From NCBI RefSeq assembly GCF_051020765.1, contig NW_027469239.1:62001-126000 (forward strand): a stretch of 64,000 nucleotides of DNA, read 5' to 3'. The notes below the pieces were generated by a model. It had not been told where the DNA came from. It made no database searches and saw only the letters and a program-made list of their open reading frames with translations. How positions within the stretch are numbered: the stretch's first letter is position 1; each line of letters begins with the position of its first letter. Of this stretch, positions 13,770 to 26,369 are shown one piece after another. This DNA is from Lasioglossum baleicum (lineage: Eukaryota > Arthropoda > Insecta > Hymenoptera > Halictidae). Both the position numbers and the translations under genes were made by a program.

Positions 13770-15610
13770 GAGTAATGTGTCATGCGTTATGCGTTATGGA
13801 CTATGCTTTATGCGTTATGCGTTGTGGGTTATCCGTTATGCGTCATGCGTTATCCGTTATGCGTTATGCGTTATGCGTTATGCGTTATCCGTTATGCGTT
13901 ATCAGTCATGCGTTACGCGTTATGCGTTATGCGTTATGCGTTATGCGTTAAGCGTTATACGTTATGCGATATGCGTTATTCGTTATGCGTTATGCGTTAT
14001 GCGTTATGCGTTATGCGTTATGCGTTATGCGTTATGCGTTATGCGTTATGCGTTATGCGTTATGCGTTATGCGTTATGCGTTATGCGTTATGCGTTATGC
14101 GTTATGCGTTATGCGTTATGCGTTATGCGTTATGCGTTATGCGTTATGCGTTATGCGTTATGTGTTATGCGTTATGCGTTATGCGTTATGCGTTATGCGT
14201 TATGCGTTATGCGTTATGCGTTATGTGTTATGCGTTGTGCATTACGGGTTATGCGATATGCGTTATGCGTTATGCGTTACGCGTTCTGCGTTATGCGTTA
14301 TGCGTTATGCGTTAAGCGTTATACGTTATGCGATATGCGTTATTCGTTATGCGTTATGCGTTATGCGTTATGCGTTATGCGTTATGCGTTATGCGTTATG
14401 CGTTATGCGTTATGCGTTATGCGTTATGCGTTATGCGTTATGCGTTATGCGTTATGCGTTATGCGTTATGCGTTATGCGTTATGCGTTATGCGTTATGCG
14501 TTATGCGTTATGCGTTATGCGTTATGCGTTATGCGTTATGCGTTATGCGTTATGCGTTATGCGTTATCCGTTATGCGTTACGCGTTATGCGTTATGCGTT
14601 ATGCGTTATGCGTTAAGCGTTATACGTTATGCGATATGCGTTATTCGTTATGCTTTATGCGTTATGCGTTGTGGGTTATCCGTTATGCGTCATGCGTTAT
14701 CCGTTATGCGTTATGCGTTATGCGTTATGCGTTATGCGTTATGCGTTATGCGTTATGCGTTATGCGTTATGCGTTATGCGTTATGCGTTATGCGTTATGC
14801 GTTATGCGTTATGCGTTATGCGTTATGCGTTATGCGTTATGCGTTATGCGTTATGCGTTATGCGTTATGCGTTATGCGTTATGCGTTATGCGTTATGCGT
14901 TATGCGTTATGTGTTATGCGTTATGCGTTATGCGTTATGCGTTATGCGTTATGCGTTATGCGTTATGCGTTATGTGTTATGCGTTGTGCATTACGGGTTA
15001 TGCGATATGCGTTATGCGTTATGCGTTACGCGTTCTGCGTTATGCGTTATGCGTTATGCGTTAAGCGTTATACGTTATGCGATATGCGTTATTCGTTATG
15101 CGTTATGCGTTATGCGTTATGCGTTATGCGTTATGCGTTATGCGTTATGCGTTATGCGTTATGCATTATGCGTTATGCGTTATGCGTTATGCGTTATGCG
15201 TTATGCGTTATGCGTTATGCGTTATGCGTTATGCGTTATGCGTTATGCGTTATGCGTTATACGTTATGCGATATGCGTTATTCGTTATCCGTTATGCGTT
15301 ATGCGTTATGCGTTATGCGTTATACGTTATCCGTTATGCGTTACGCGTTATGCGTTATGCGTTATGCGTTATGCGTTAAGCGTTATACGTTATGCGTTAT
15401 GCGTTATGCGTTATGCGTTATGCGTTATGCGTTATGCGTTATGCGTTATGCGTTATGCGTTATGCGTTATGCGTTATGCGTTATGCGTCATGCGTTATGC
15501 GTCATGCGTTATGCGTTATGCGTTCTGCGTTCTGCGTTATGCGTTATGCGTTATGCGTTATGTGTTATGCGTTGTGCTTTACGGGTTATGCGATATGCGT
15601 TATGCGTTAT
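13770..15610 (+). repeat. Family A subtype Q unit passing into family B
   Basis: cagtcat at 13903, gcattac modules at 14239 and 14988, and a header fragment at 14652 (3T, 6G, 2G, 1C, 5C) that lacks the gagtaat core. A double 6C marker lies at 15520. The next box (15611) is B-type, so the A-to-B transition lies in this stretch. Landmark order matches 22247-24178 up to the second gcattac. Confidence 0.85.
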
Positions 15611-16079
15611 GACTTTTTCATTGAACGTTATGCGTTATGCGATATGCGTTATGCGTTATGCGTTATGCGTTATGCGTTATGCGTTATGCGTTATGCGTTA
15701 TGCGTTATGCGTTATGCGTTATGCGTTATGCGTTATGCGTTATGCGTTATACGTTATGCGTTATGCGTTATGCGTTATGCGTTATGCGTTATGCGTTATG
15801 CGTTATGCGTTATGCGTTATGCGTTATGCGTTATGCGTTATGCGTTATGCGTTATGCGTTATGCGTTATGCGTTATGCGTTATGCGTTATGCGTTATGCG
15901 TTATGCGTTACGCGTTACGCGTTATGCGTTATGCGTTATGCGTTATGCGTTATGCGTTATGTGTTATGCGTTATACGTTATGCGTTATGCGTTATGCGTT
16001 ATGCGTTATGTGTTATGCGTTATGCGTTATGTGTTATGCGTTGTGCTTTACGGGTTATGCGATATGCGTTATGCGTTAT
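15611..16079 (+). repeat. Family B short unit
   Basis: 469 bases from box to box. Order: 4A, pure run, 1A, pure run, two 7C units near 15,905, 2T, 1A, then two 2T units and the prelude. The same order recurs in the short units at 18516, 25236, 26370, 31109 and 33244, with 7A before the second 1A in those. Confidence 0.87.
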
Positions 16080-17241
16080 GACTTTTTCATTGAACGTTAT
16101 GCGTTATGCGATATGCGTTATGCGTTATGCGTTATGCGTTATGCGTTATGCGTTATGCGTTATGCGTTATGCGTTATGCGTTATGCGTTATGCGTTATGC
16201 GTTATGCGTTACGCGTTATGCGTTATGCGTTATGCGTTATGCGTTATGCGTTATGCGTTATGCGTTATGCGTTATGCGTTATGCGTTATGCGTTATGCGT
16301 TATGCGTCATGCGTCATGCGTCATGCGTTATGCGTTATGCGTTATGCGTTATGCGTTATGCGTTATGCGTTATGCGTTATGCGTTATGCGTTATGCGTTA
16401 TGCGTTATGCGTTATGCGTTATGCGTTCTGCGTTATGCGTTATGCGTTATGCGTTATGCGTTATGCGTTATGCGTTATGCGTTATGCGTTATGCGTTATG
16501 CGTTATGCGTTATGCGTTATGCGTTATGCGTTATGCGTTATGCGTTATGCGTTATGCGTTATGCGTTATGCGTTATGCGTTATGCGTTATGCGTTATGCG
16601 TTATGCGTTATGCGTTATGCGTTATGCGTTATGCGTTATGCGTTATGCGTTATGCGTTATGCGTTATGCGTTATGCGTTATGCGTTATGCGTTATGCGTT
16701 ATGCGTTATGCGTTATGCGTTATGCGTTATGCGTTATGCGTTATGCGTTATGCGTTATGCGTTATGCGTTATGCGTTATGCGTTATGCGTTATGCGTTAT
16801 GCGTTATGCGTTATGCGTTATGCGTTATGCGTTATGCGTTATGCGTTATGCGTTATGCGTTATGCGTTATGCGTTATGCGTTATGCGTTATGCGTTATAC
16901 GTTATGCGATATGCGTTATTCGTTATCCGTTATGCGTTATGCGTTATGCGTTATGCGTTATACGTTATCCGTTATGCGTTACGCGTTATGCGTTATGCGT
17001 TATGCGTTATGCGTTAAGCGTTATACGTTATGCGTTATGCGTTATGCGTTATGCGTTATGCGTTATGCGTTATGCGTTATGCGTTATGCGTTATGCGTTA
17101 TGCGTTATGCGTCATGCGTTATGCGTCATGCGTTATGCGTTATGCGTTCTGCGTTCTGCGTTATGCGTTATGCGTTATGCGTTATGCGTTATGTGTTATG
17201 CGTTGTGCTTTACGGGTTATGCGATATGCGTTATGCGTTAT
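16080..17241 (+). repeat. Family B long unit
   Basis: 1,162 bases. One 7C unit, three 5C units near 16,306, a single 6C near 16,423, and a long pure run. Then 1A, 4A, 1T, 1C, a 1A/1C/7C string, 7A/1A, the 5C pair and the double 6C at 17144, ending in the prelude. Confidence 0.87.
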
Positions 17242-17374
17242 GACTTTTTCATTGAACGTTATGCGTTATGCGTTATGCGTTATGCGTTATGCGTTATGAC
17301 TTTTTCATTGAGCGTTATGCGTTATGCGTAATGCGTTATGCATTATGCGTTATGCATTATGCGTAATGCGTTAT
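17242..17374 (+). repeat. B-to-A switch: two boxes 56 bases apart
   Basis: A B-type box at 17242 is followed eight heptamers later by an A-type, prelude-less box at 17298, then the two-3A lead-in to a subtype D header. The identical arrangement recurs at 20140/20196, so one switch point was copied. Confidence 0.9.
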
Positions 17375-18515
17375 GAGTAATGTGTCATGCGTTATGCGTT
17401 ATGGACTATGCTTTATGCGTTATGCGTTATGGGTTATCCGTTATGCGTCATGCGTTATCCGTTATGGACTATGCTTTATGCGTTATGCGTTATGGGTTAT
17501 CCGTTATGCGTCATGCGTTATGCGTTATGCGTTATGCGTTATGCGTTATGCGTTATGCGTTATGCGTTATGCGTTATGCGTTATGCGTTATGCGTTATGC
17601 GTTACGCGTTATGCGTTATGCGTTATGCGTTATGCGTTATGCGTCATGCGTTATCCGTTATGCGTTATGCGTTATGCGTTATGCGTTATGCGTTATGCGT
17701 TATGCGTTATGCGTTATGCGTTATGCGTTATGCGTTATGCGTTATGCGTTATGCGTTATGCGTTATGCGTTATGCGTTATGCGTTCTGCGTTATGCGTTA
17801 TGCGTTATGCGTTATGCGTTATGCGTTATGCGTTATGCGTTATGCGTTATGCGTTATGCGTTATGCGTTATGCGTTATGCGTTATGCGTTATGCGTTATG
17901 CGTTATGCGTTATGCGTTATGCGTTATGCGTTATGCGTTATGCGTTATGCGTTATGCGTTATGCGTTATGCGTTATGCGTTATGCGTTATGCGTTATGCG
18001 TTATGCGTTATGCGTTATGCGTTATGCGTTATGCGTTATGCGTTATGCGTTATGCGTTATGCGTTATGCGTTATGCGTTATGCGTTATGCGTTATGCGTT
18101 ATGCGTTATGCGTTATGCGTTATGCGTTATGCGTTATGCGTTATGCGTTATGCGTTATGCGTTATGCGTTATACGTTATGCGATATGCGTTATTCGTTAT
18201 CCGTTATGCGTTATGCGTTATGCGTTATGCGTTATACGTTATCCGTTATGCGTTACGCGTTATGCGTTATGCGTTATGCGTTATGCGTTAAGCGTTATAC
18301 GTTATGCGTTATGCGTTATGCGTTATGCGTTATGCGTTATGCGTTATGCGTTATGCGTTATGCGTTATGCGTTATGCGTTATGCGTCATGCGTTATGCGT
18401 CATGCGTTATGCGTTATGCGTTCTGCGTTCTGCGTTATGCGTTATGCGTTATGCGTTATGCGTTATGTGTTATGCGTTGTGCTTTACGGGTTATGCGATA
18501 TGCGTTATGCGTTAT
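17375..18515 (+). repeat. Hybrid unit: subtype D header with family B tail
   Basis: Doubled ggactat header and 7C, 5C, 1C as in the short D units. It then runs into the family B tail: single 6C, long pure run, 1A/4A/1T/1C, 7A/1A, double 6C at 18418 and a B-type box. It reads as a recombinant of the two families. Confidence 0.86.
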
Positions 18516-19012
18516 GACTTTTTCATTGAACGTTATGCGTTATGCGATATGCGTTATGCGTTATGCGTTATGCGTTATGCGTTATGCGTTATGCGTTATG
18601 CGTTATGCGTTATGCGTTATGCGTTATGCGTTATGCGTTATGCGTTATGCGTTATGCGTTATACGTTATGCGTTATGCGTTATGCGTTATGCGTTATGCG
18701 TTATGCGTTATGCGTTATGCGTTATGCGTTATGCGTTATGCGTTATGCGTTATGCGTTATGCGTTATGCGTTATGCGTTATGCGTTATGCGTTATGCGTT
18801 ATGCGTTATGCGTTATGCGTTATGCGTTACGCGTTACGCGTTATGCGTTATGCGTTATGCGTTATGCGTTATGCGTTATGTGTTATGCGTTATGCGTTAA
18901 GCGTTATACGTTATGCGTTATGCGTTATGCGTTATGCGTTATGTGTTATGCGTTATGCGTTATGTGTTATGCGTTGTGCTTTACGGGTTATGCGATATGC
19001 GTTATGCGTTAT
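18516..19012 (+). repeat. Family B short unit
   Basis: 497 bases. Same variant order as 15611 but with more pure copies, and with a 7A unit before the late 1A unit. Confidence 0.86.
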
Positions 19013-20139
19013 GACTTTTTCATTGAACGTTATGCGTTATGCGATATGCGTTATGCGTTATGCGTTATGCGTTATGCGTTATGCGTTATGCGTTATGCGT
19101 TATGCGTTATGCGTTATGCGTTATGCGTTATGCGTTATGCGTTATGCGTTAAGCGTTACGCGTTATGCGTTATGCGTTATGCGTTATGCGTTATGCGTTA
19201 TGCGTTATGCGTTATGCGTTATGCGTTATGCGTTATGCGTTATGCGTTATGCGTTATGCGTCATGCGTCATGCGTCATGCGTTATGCGTTATGCGTTATG
19301 CGTTATGCGTTATGCGTTATGCGTTATGCGTTATGCGTTATGCGTTATGCGTTATGCGTTATGCGTTATGCGTTCTGCGTTATGCGTTATGCGTTATGCG
19401 TTATGCGTTATGCGTTATGCGTTATGCGTTATGCGTTATGCGTTATGCGTTATGCGTTATGCGTTATGCGTTATGCGTTATGCGTTATGCGTTATGCGTT
19501 ATGCGTTATGCGTTATGCGTTATGCGTTATGCGTTATGCGTTATGCGTTATGCGTTATGCGTTATGCGTTATGCGTTATGCGTTATGCGTTATGCGTTAT
19601 GCGTTATGCGTTATGCGTTATGCGTTATGCGTTATGCGTTATGCGTTATGCGTTATGCGTTATGCGTTATGCGTTATGCGTTATGCGTTATGCGTTATGC
19701 GTTATGCGTTATGCGTTATGCGTTATGCGTTATGCGTTATGCGTTATGCGTTATGCGTTATGCGTTATGCGTTATGCGTTATACGTTATGCGATATGCGT
19801 TATTCGTTATCCGTTATGCGTTATGCGTTATGCGTTATGCGTTATACGTTATCCGTTATGCGTTACGCGTTATGCGTTATGCGTTATGCGTTATGCGTTA
19901 AGCGTTATACGTTATGCGTTATGCGTTATGCGTTATGCGTTATGCGTTATGCGTTATGCGTTATGCGTTATGCGTTATGCGTTATGCGTTATGCGTTATG
20001 CGTTATGCGTCATGCGTTATGCGTCATGCGTTATGCGTTATGCGTTCTGCGTTCTGCGTTATGCGTTATGCGTTATGCGTTATGCGTTATGTGTTATGCG
20101 TTGTGCTTTACGGGTTATGCGATATGCGTTATGCGTTAT
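19013..20139 (+). repeat. Family B long unit
   Basis: 1,127 bases. Early 7A and 7C units, three 5C units near 19,259, single 6C near 19,373, long pure run, then the 1A/4A/1T/1C string and double 6C at 20042. Pairs with the preceding short unit as 16080 pairs with 15611. Confidence 0.86.
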
Positions 20140-20272
20140 GACTTTTTCATTGAACGTTATGCGTTATGCGTTATGCGTTATGCGTTATGCGTTATGACTT
20201 TTTCATTGAGCGTTATGCGTTATGCGTAATGCGTTATGCATTATGCGTTATGCATTATGCGTAATGCGTTAT
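20140..20272 (+). repeat. Second B-to-A switch
   Basis: B box at 20140 and A box at 20196, again 56 bases apart and again followed by two 3A units. It lies exactly 2,898 bases after the first switch. Confidence 0.9.
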
Positions 20273-20867
20273 GAGTAATGTGTCATGCGTTATGCGTTAT
20301 GGACTATGCTTTATGCGTTATGCGTTATGGGTTATCCGTTATGCGTCATGCGTTATCCGTTATGGACTATGCTTTATGCGTTATGCGTTATGGGTTATCC
20401 GTTATGCGTCATGCGTTATGCGTTATGCGTTATGCGTTATGCGTTATGCGTTATGCGTTATGCGTTATGCGTTATGCGTTATGCGTTATGCGTTATGCGT
20501 TATGCGTTATGCGTTATGCGTTACGCGTTATGCGTTATGCGTTATGCGTTATGCGTTATGCGTCATGCGTTATCCGTTATGCGTTATGCGTTATGCGTTA
20601 TGCGTTATGCGTTATGCGTTATGCGTTATGCGTTATGCGTTATGCGTTATGCGTTATGCGTTATGCGTTATGCGTTATGCGTTATGCGTTATGCGTTATG
20701 CGTTATGCGTTATGCGTTATGCGTTATGCGTTATGCGTTATGTGTTATGCGTTGTGCTTTACGGGTTATGCGATATGCGTTATGCGTTATGACTTTTTCA
20801 TTGAGCGTTATGCGTTATGCGTAATGCGTTATGCATTATGCGTTATGCGTTATGCGTAATGCGTTAT
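20273..20867 (+). repeat. Family A unit, subtype D, short
   Basis: 595 bases. Opens the third D-F-Q triple. Landmarks match 7316 and 11852; box with prelude at 20791. Confidence 0.88.
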
Positions 20868-22246
20868 GAGTAATGTGTCATGCGTTATGCGTTATGGACT
20901 ATGCTTTATGCGTTATGCGTTGTGGGTTATCCGTTATGCGTCATGCGTTATCCGTTATGCTTTATGCGTTATGCGTTATGCGTTATCCGTTATGCGTTAT
21001 CCGTTATGCGTTACGCGTTATGCGTTATGCGTTATGCGTTATGCGTTAAGCGTTATACGTTATGCGATATGCGTTATTCGTTATGCGTTATGCGTTATGC
21101 GTTATGCGTTATGCGTTATGCGTTATGCGTTATGCGTTATGCGTTATGCGTCATGCGTCATGCGTTATGCGTTATGCGTTATGCGTTATGCGTTATGCGT
21201 TATGCGTTATGCGTTATGCGTTGTGCGTTATGCGTTATGCGTTATGCGTTATGCGTTATTCGTTATGCGTTATGCGTTATGCGTTATGCGTTATGCGTTA
21301 TGCGTTATGCGTTATGCGTTATGCGTTATGCGTTATGCGTTATGCGTTATGCGTTATGCGTTATGCGTTATGCGTTATGCGTTATGCGTTATGCGTTATG
21401 CGTTATGCGTTATGCGTTATGCGTTATGCGTTATGCGTTATTCGTTATGCGTTATGCGTTATGCGTTATGCGTTATACGTTATGCGTTATGCGTTATGCG
21501 TTATGCGTTATGCGTTATGCGTTATGCGTTATCCGTTATGCGTTATCAGTCATGCGTTACGCGTTATGCGTTATGCGTTATGCGTTATGCGTTAAGCGTT
21601 ATACGTTATGCGATATGCGTTATTCGTTATGCGTTATGCGTTATGCGTTATGCGTTATACGTTATGCGATATGCGTTATTCGTTATGCGTTATGCGTTAT
21701 GCGTTATGCGTTATGCGTTATGCGTTATGCGTTATGCGTTTTGCGTTATGCGTTATGCGTTATGCGTTATGCGTTATGCGTTATGTGTTATGCGTTATGC
21801 GTTATGCGTTATGCGTTATGCGTTATGCGTTATGCGTTATGTGTTATGCGTTGTGCATTACGGGTTATGCGATATGCGTTATGCGTTATGCGTTACGCGT
21901 TCTGCGTTATGCGTTATGCGTTATGCGTTAAGCGTTATACGTTATGCGATATGCGTTATTCGTTATGCGTTATGCGTTATGCGTTATGCGTTATGCGTTA
22001 TGCGTTATGCGTTATGCGTTATGCGTTATGCGTTATGCGTTATGCGTTATGCGTTATGCGTTATGCGTTATGCGTTATGCGTTATGCGTTATGCGTTATG
22101 CGTTATGCGTTATGCGTTATGTGTTATGCGTTGTGCTTTACGGGTTATGCGATATGCGTTATGCGTTATGACTTTTTCATTGAGCGTTATGCGTTATGCG
22201 TAATGCGTTATGCATTATGCGTTATGCGTTATGCGTAATGCGTTAT
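20868..22246 (+). repeat. Family A unit, subtype F
   Basis: 1,379 bases. cagtcat at 21547, a 6T unit near 21,736, gcattac at 21855, box at 22170. Same order as 7911 and 12433. Confidence 0.88.
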
Positions 22247-24178
22247 GAGTAATGTGTCATGCGTTATGCGTTATGGACTATGCTTTATGCGTTATGCGTT
22301 GTGGGTTATCCGTTATGCGTCATGCGTTATCCGTTATGCGTTATGCGTTATGCGTTATGCGTTATCCGTTATGCGTTATCAGTCATGCGTTACGCGTTAT
22401 GCGTTATGCGTTATGCGTTATGCGTTAAGCGTTATACGTTATGCGATATGCGTTATTCGTTATGCGTTATGCGTTATGCGTTATGCGTTATACGTTATGC
22501 GATATGCGTTATTCGTTATGCGTTATGCGTTATGCGTTATGCGTTATGCGTTATGCGTTATGCGTTATGCGTTATGCGTTATGCGTTATGCGTTATGCGT
22601 TATGCGTTATGCGTTATGCGTTATGCGTTATGCGTTATGCGTTATGTGTTATGCGTTATGCGTTATGCGTTATGCGTTATGCGTTATGCGTTATGCGTTA
22701 TGCGTTATGCGTTATGCGTTATGTGTTATGCGTTGTGCATTACGGGTTATGCGATATGCGTTATGCGTTATGCGTTACGCGTTCTGCGTTATGCGTTATG
22801 CGTTATGCGTTAAGCGTTATACGTTATGCGATATGCGTTATTCGTTATGCGTTATGCGTTATGCGTTATGCGTTATGCGTTATGCGTTATGCGTTATGCG
22901 TTATGCGTTATGCGTTATGCGTTATGCGTTATGCGTTATGCGTTATGCGTTATGCGTTATGCGTTATGCGTTATGCGTTATGCGTTATGCGTTATGCGTT
23001 ATGCGTTATGCGTTATGCGTTATGCGTTATGCGTTATGCGTTATGCGTTATGCGTTATCCGTTATGCGTTACGCGTTATGCGTTATGCGTTATGCGTTAT
23101 GCGTTAAGCGTTATACGTTATGCGATATGCGTTATTCGTTATGCTTTATGCGTTATGCGTTGTGGGTTATCCGTTATGCGTCATGCGTTATCCGTTATGC
23201 GTTATGCGTTATGCGTTATGCGTTATGCGTTATGCGTTATGCGTTATGCGTTATGCGTTATGCGTTATGCGTTATGCGTTATGAGTTATGCGTTATGCGT
23301 TAAGCGTTATACGTTATGCGATATGCGTTATTCGTTATGCGTTATGCGTTATGCGTTATGCGTTATACGTTATGCGATATGCGTTATTCGTTATGCGTTA
23401 TGCGTTATGCGTTATGCGTTATGCGTTATGCGTTATGCGTTATGCGTTATGCGTTATGCGTTATGCGTTATGCGTTATGTGTTATGCGTTATGCGTTATG
23501 CGTTATGCGTTATGCGTTATGCGTTATGCGTTATGTGTTATGCGTTGTGCATTACGGGTTATGCGATATGCGTTATGCGTTATGCGTTACGCGTTCTGCG
23601 TTATGCGTTATGCGTTATGCGTTAAGCGTTATACGTTATGCGATATGCGTTATTCGTTATGCGTTATGCGTTATGCGTTATGCGTTATGCGTTATGCGTT
23701 ATGCGTTATGCGTTATGCGTTATGCGTTATGCGTTATGCGTTATGCGTTATGCGTTATGCGTTATGCGTTATGCGTTATGCGTTATGCGTTATGCGTTAT
23801 GCGTTATGCGTTATGCGTTATGCGTTATGCGTTATGCGTTATGCGTTATGCGTTATGCGTTATGCGTTATGCGTTATGCGTTATGCGTTATGCGTTATGC
23901 GTTATGCGTTATGCGTTATGCGTTATGCGTTATGCGTTATGCGTTATGCGTTATGCGTTATGCGTTATACGTTATGCGATATGCGTTATTCGTTATCCGC
24001 TATGCGTTATGCGTTATGCGTTATGCGTTATGCGTTATGCGTTATGCGTTATGCGTTATGCGTTATGCGTTATGCGTTATGCGTTATGCGTTATGCGTTA
24101 TGTGTTATGCGTTATGCGTTATGCGTTATGTGTTATGCGTTGTGCTTTACGGGTTATGCGATATGCGTTATGCGTTAT
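22247..24178 (+). repeat. Family A subtype Q unit passing into family B
   Basis: cagtcat at 22380, gcattac at 22737 and 23549, and the core-less header fragment at 23143, all as in 13770-15610. It then differs: a 2A unit near 23,283 and ccgctat at 23997 stand in place of the double 6C tail. The next box (24179) is B-type. Confidence 0.85.
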
Positions 24179-25235
24179 GACTTTTTCATTGAACGTTATG
24201 CGTTATGCGATATGCGTTATGCGTTATGCGTTATGCGTTATGCGTTATGCGTTATGCGTTATGCGTTATGCGTTATGCGTTATGCGTTATGCGTTATGCG
24301 TTATGCGTTATGCGTTATGCGTTATGCGTTATGCGTTATGCGTTATGCGTTATGCGTTATGCGTTATGCGTCATGCGTCATGCGTCATGCGTTATGCGTT
24401 ATGCGTTATGCGTTATGCGTTATGCGTTATGCGTTATGCGTTATGCGTTATGCGTTATGCGTTATGCGTTATGCGTTCTGCGTTATGCGTTATGCGTTAT
24501 GCGTTATGCGTTATGCGTTATGCGTTATGCGTTATGCGTTATGCGTTATGCGTTATGCGTTATGCGTTATGCGTTATGCGTTATGCGTTATGCGTTATGC
24601 GTTATGCGTTATGCGTTATGCGTTATGCGTTATGCGTTATGCGTTATGCGTTATGCGTTATGCGTTATGCGTTATGCGTTATGCGTTATGCGTTATGCGT
24701 TATGCGTTATGCGTTATGCGTTATGCGTTATGCGTTATGCGTTATGCGTTATGCGTTATGCGTTATGCGTTATGCGTTATGCGTTATGCGTTATGCGTTA
24801 TGCGTTATGCGTTATGCGTTATGCGTTATGCGTTATGCGTTATGCGTTATGCGTTATGCGTTATGCGTTATGCGTTATGCGTTATGCGTTATACGTTATG
24901 CGATATGCGTTATTCGTTATCCGTTATGCGTTATGCGTTATGCGTTATGCGTTATACGTTATCCGTTATGCGTTACGCGTTATGCGTTATGCGTTATGCG
25001 TTATGCGTTAAGCGTTATACGTTATGCGTTATGCGTTATGCGTTATGCGTTATGCGTTATGCGTTATGCGTTATGCGTTATGCGTTATGCGTTATGCGTT
25101 ATGCGTTATGCGTCATGCGTTATGCGTCATGCGTTATGCGTTATGCGTTCTGCGTTCTGCGTTATGCGTTATGCGTTATGCGTTATGTGTTATGCGTTGT
25201 GCTTTACGGGTTATGCGATATGCGTTATGCGTTAT
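24179..25235 (+). repeat. Family B long unit
   Basis: 1,057 bases: three 5C units near 24,370, single 6C near 24,474, long pure run, 1A/4A/1T/1C, 7A/1A, 5C pair, double 6C at 25145, prelude. Confidence 0.86.
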
Positions 25236-26369
25236 GACTTTTTCATTGAACGTTATGCGTTATGCGATATGCGTTATGCGTTATGCGTTATGCGTTATGC
25301 GTTATGCGTTATGCGTTATGCGTTATGCGTTATGCGTTATGCGTTATGCGTTATGCGTTATGCGTTATGCGTTATACGTTATGCGTTATGCGTTATGCGT
25401 TATGCGTTATGCGTTATGCGTTATGCGTTATGCGTTATGCGTTATGCGTTATGCGTTATGCGTTATACGTTATGCGTTATGCGTTATGCGTTATGCGTTA
25501 TGCGTTATGCGTTATGCGTTATGCGTTATGCGTTATGCGTTACGCGTTACGCGTTATGCGTTATGCGTTATGCGTTATGCGTTATGCGTTATGTGTTATG
25601 CGTTATGCGTTAAGCGTTATACGTTATGCGTTATGCGTTATGCGTTATGCGTTATATGTTATGCGTTATGCGTTATGTGTTATGCGTTGTGCTTTACGGG
25701 TTATGCGATATGCGTTATGCGTTATGACTTTTTCATTGAACGTTATGCGTTATGCGATATGCGTTATGCGTTATGCGTCATGCGTTATGCGTTATGCGTT
25801 ATGCGTTATGCGTTATGCGTTATGCGTTATGCGTTATGCGTTATGCGTTATGCGTTATGCGTTATGCGTTATGCGTTATGCGTTATGCGTTATGCGTTAT
25901 GCGTTATGCGTTATGCGTTATGCGTTATGCGTTATGCGTTATGCGTTATGCGTTATGCGTTATGCGTTATGCGTTATGCGTTATGCGTTATGCGTTATGC
26001 GTTATGCGTTATGCGTTATGCGTTATACGTTATGCGATATGCGTTATTCGTTATCCGTTATGCGTTATGCGTTATGCGTTATGCGTTATACGTTATCCGT
26101 TATGCGTTACGCGTTATGCGTTATGCGTTATGCGTTATGCGTTAAGCGTTATACGTTATGCGTTATGCGTTATGCGTTATGCGTTATGCGTTATGCGTTA
26201 TGCGTTATGCGTTATGCGTTATGCGTTATGCGTTATGCGTCATGCGTTATGCGTCATGCGTTATGCGTTATGCGTTCTGCGTTCTGCGTTATGCGTTATG
26301 CGTTATGCGTTATGCGTTATGTGTTATGCGTTGTGCTTTACGGGTTATGCGATATGCGTTATGCGTTAT
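25236..26369 (+). repeat. Family B short unit plus truncated long unit
   Basis: Two box-to-box units, 490 and 644 bases (boxes at 25236 and 25726). The first has 1A, a second 1A, paired 7C, 2T and 7A/1A, and near its end an atgtta context where the G1 of a 2T unit is A. The second starts with 5C and lacks the triple 5C and single 6C part, going directly to the 1A/4A/1T/1C and double 6C tail at 26272. Confidence 0.84.

Larger units (their letters stand above)
8555..22386 (+). repeat. cagtcat marker unit, 6 copies
   Basis: Copies at 8555, 9437, 13070, 13903, 21547 and 22380. This triple-substituted heptamer (1C2A5C) is followed each time by a 7C unit. It occurs in pairs about 0.83-0.88 kb apart in three places, which tracks the three copies of a multi-unit duplication. 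Confidence 0.9.
2031..23555 (+). repeat. Box-less sister module (3A7C, gcattac), 10 copies
   Basis: gcattac units at 2031, 3907, 8870, 10956, 13378, 14239, 14988, 21855, 22737 and 23549. The surrounding units match the box prelude (2T, 6G, then 2G, 4A), but one base differs (gcattac for gctttac). Two pure units later come 7C and 6C in place of the box. It is therefore a parallel version of the box module, confined to the family A part of the window. Confidence 0.88.
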
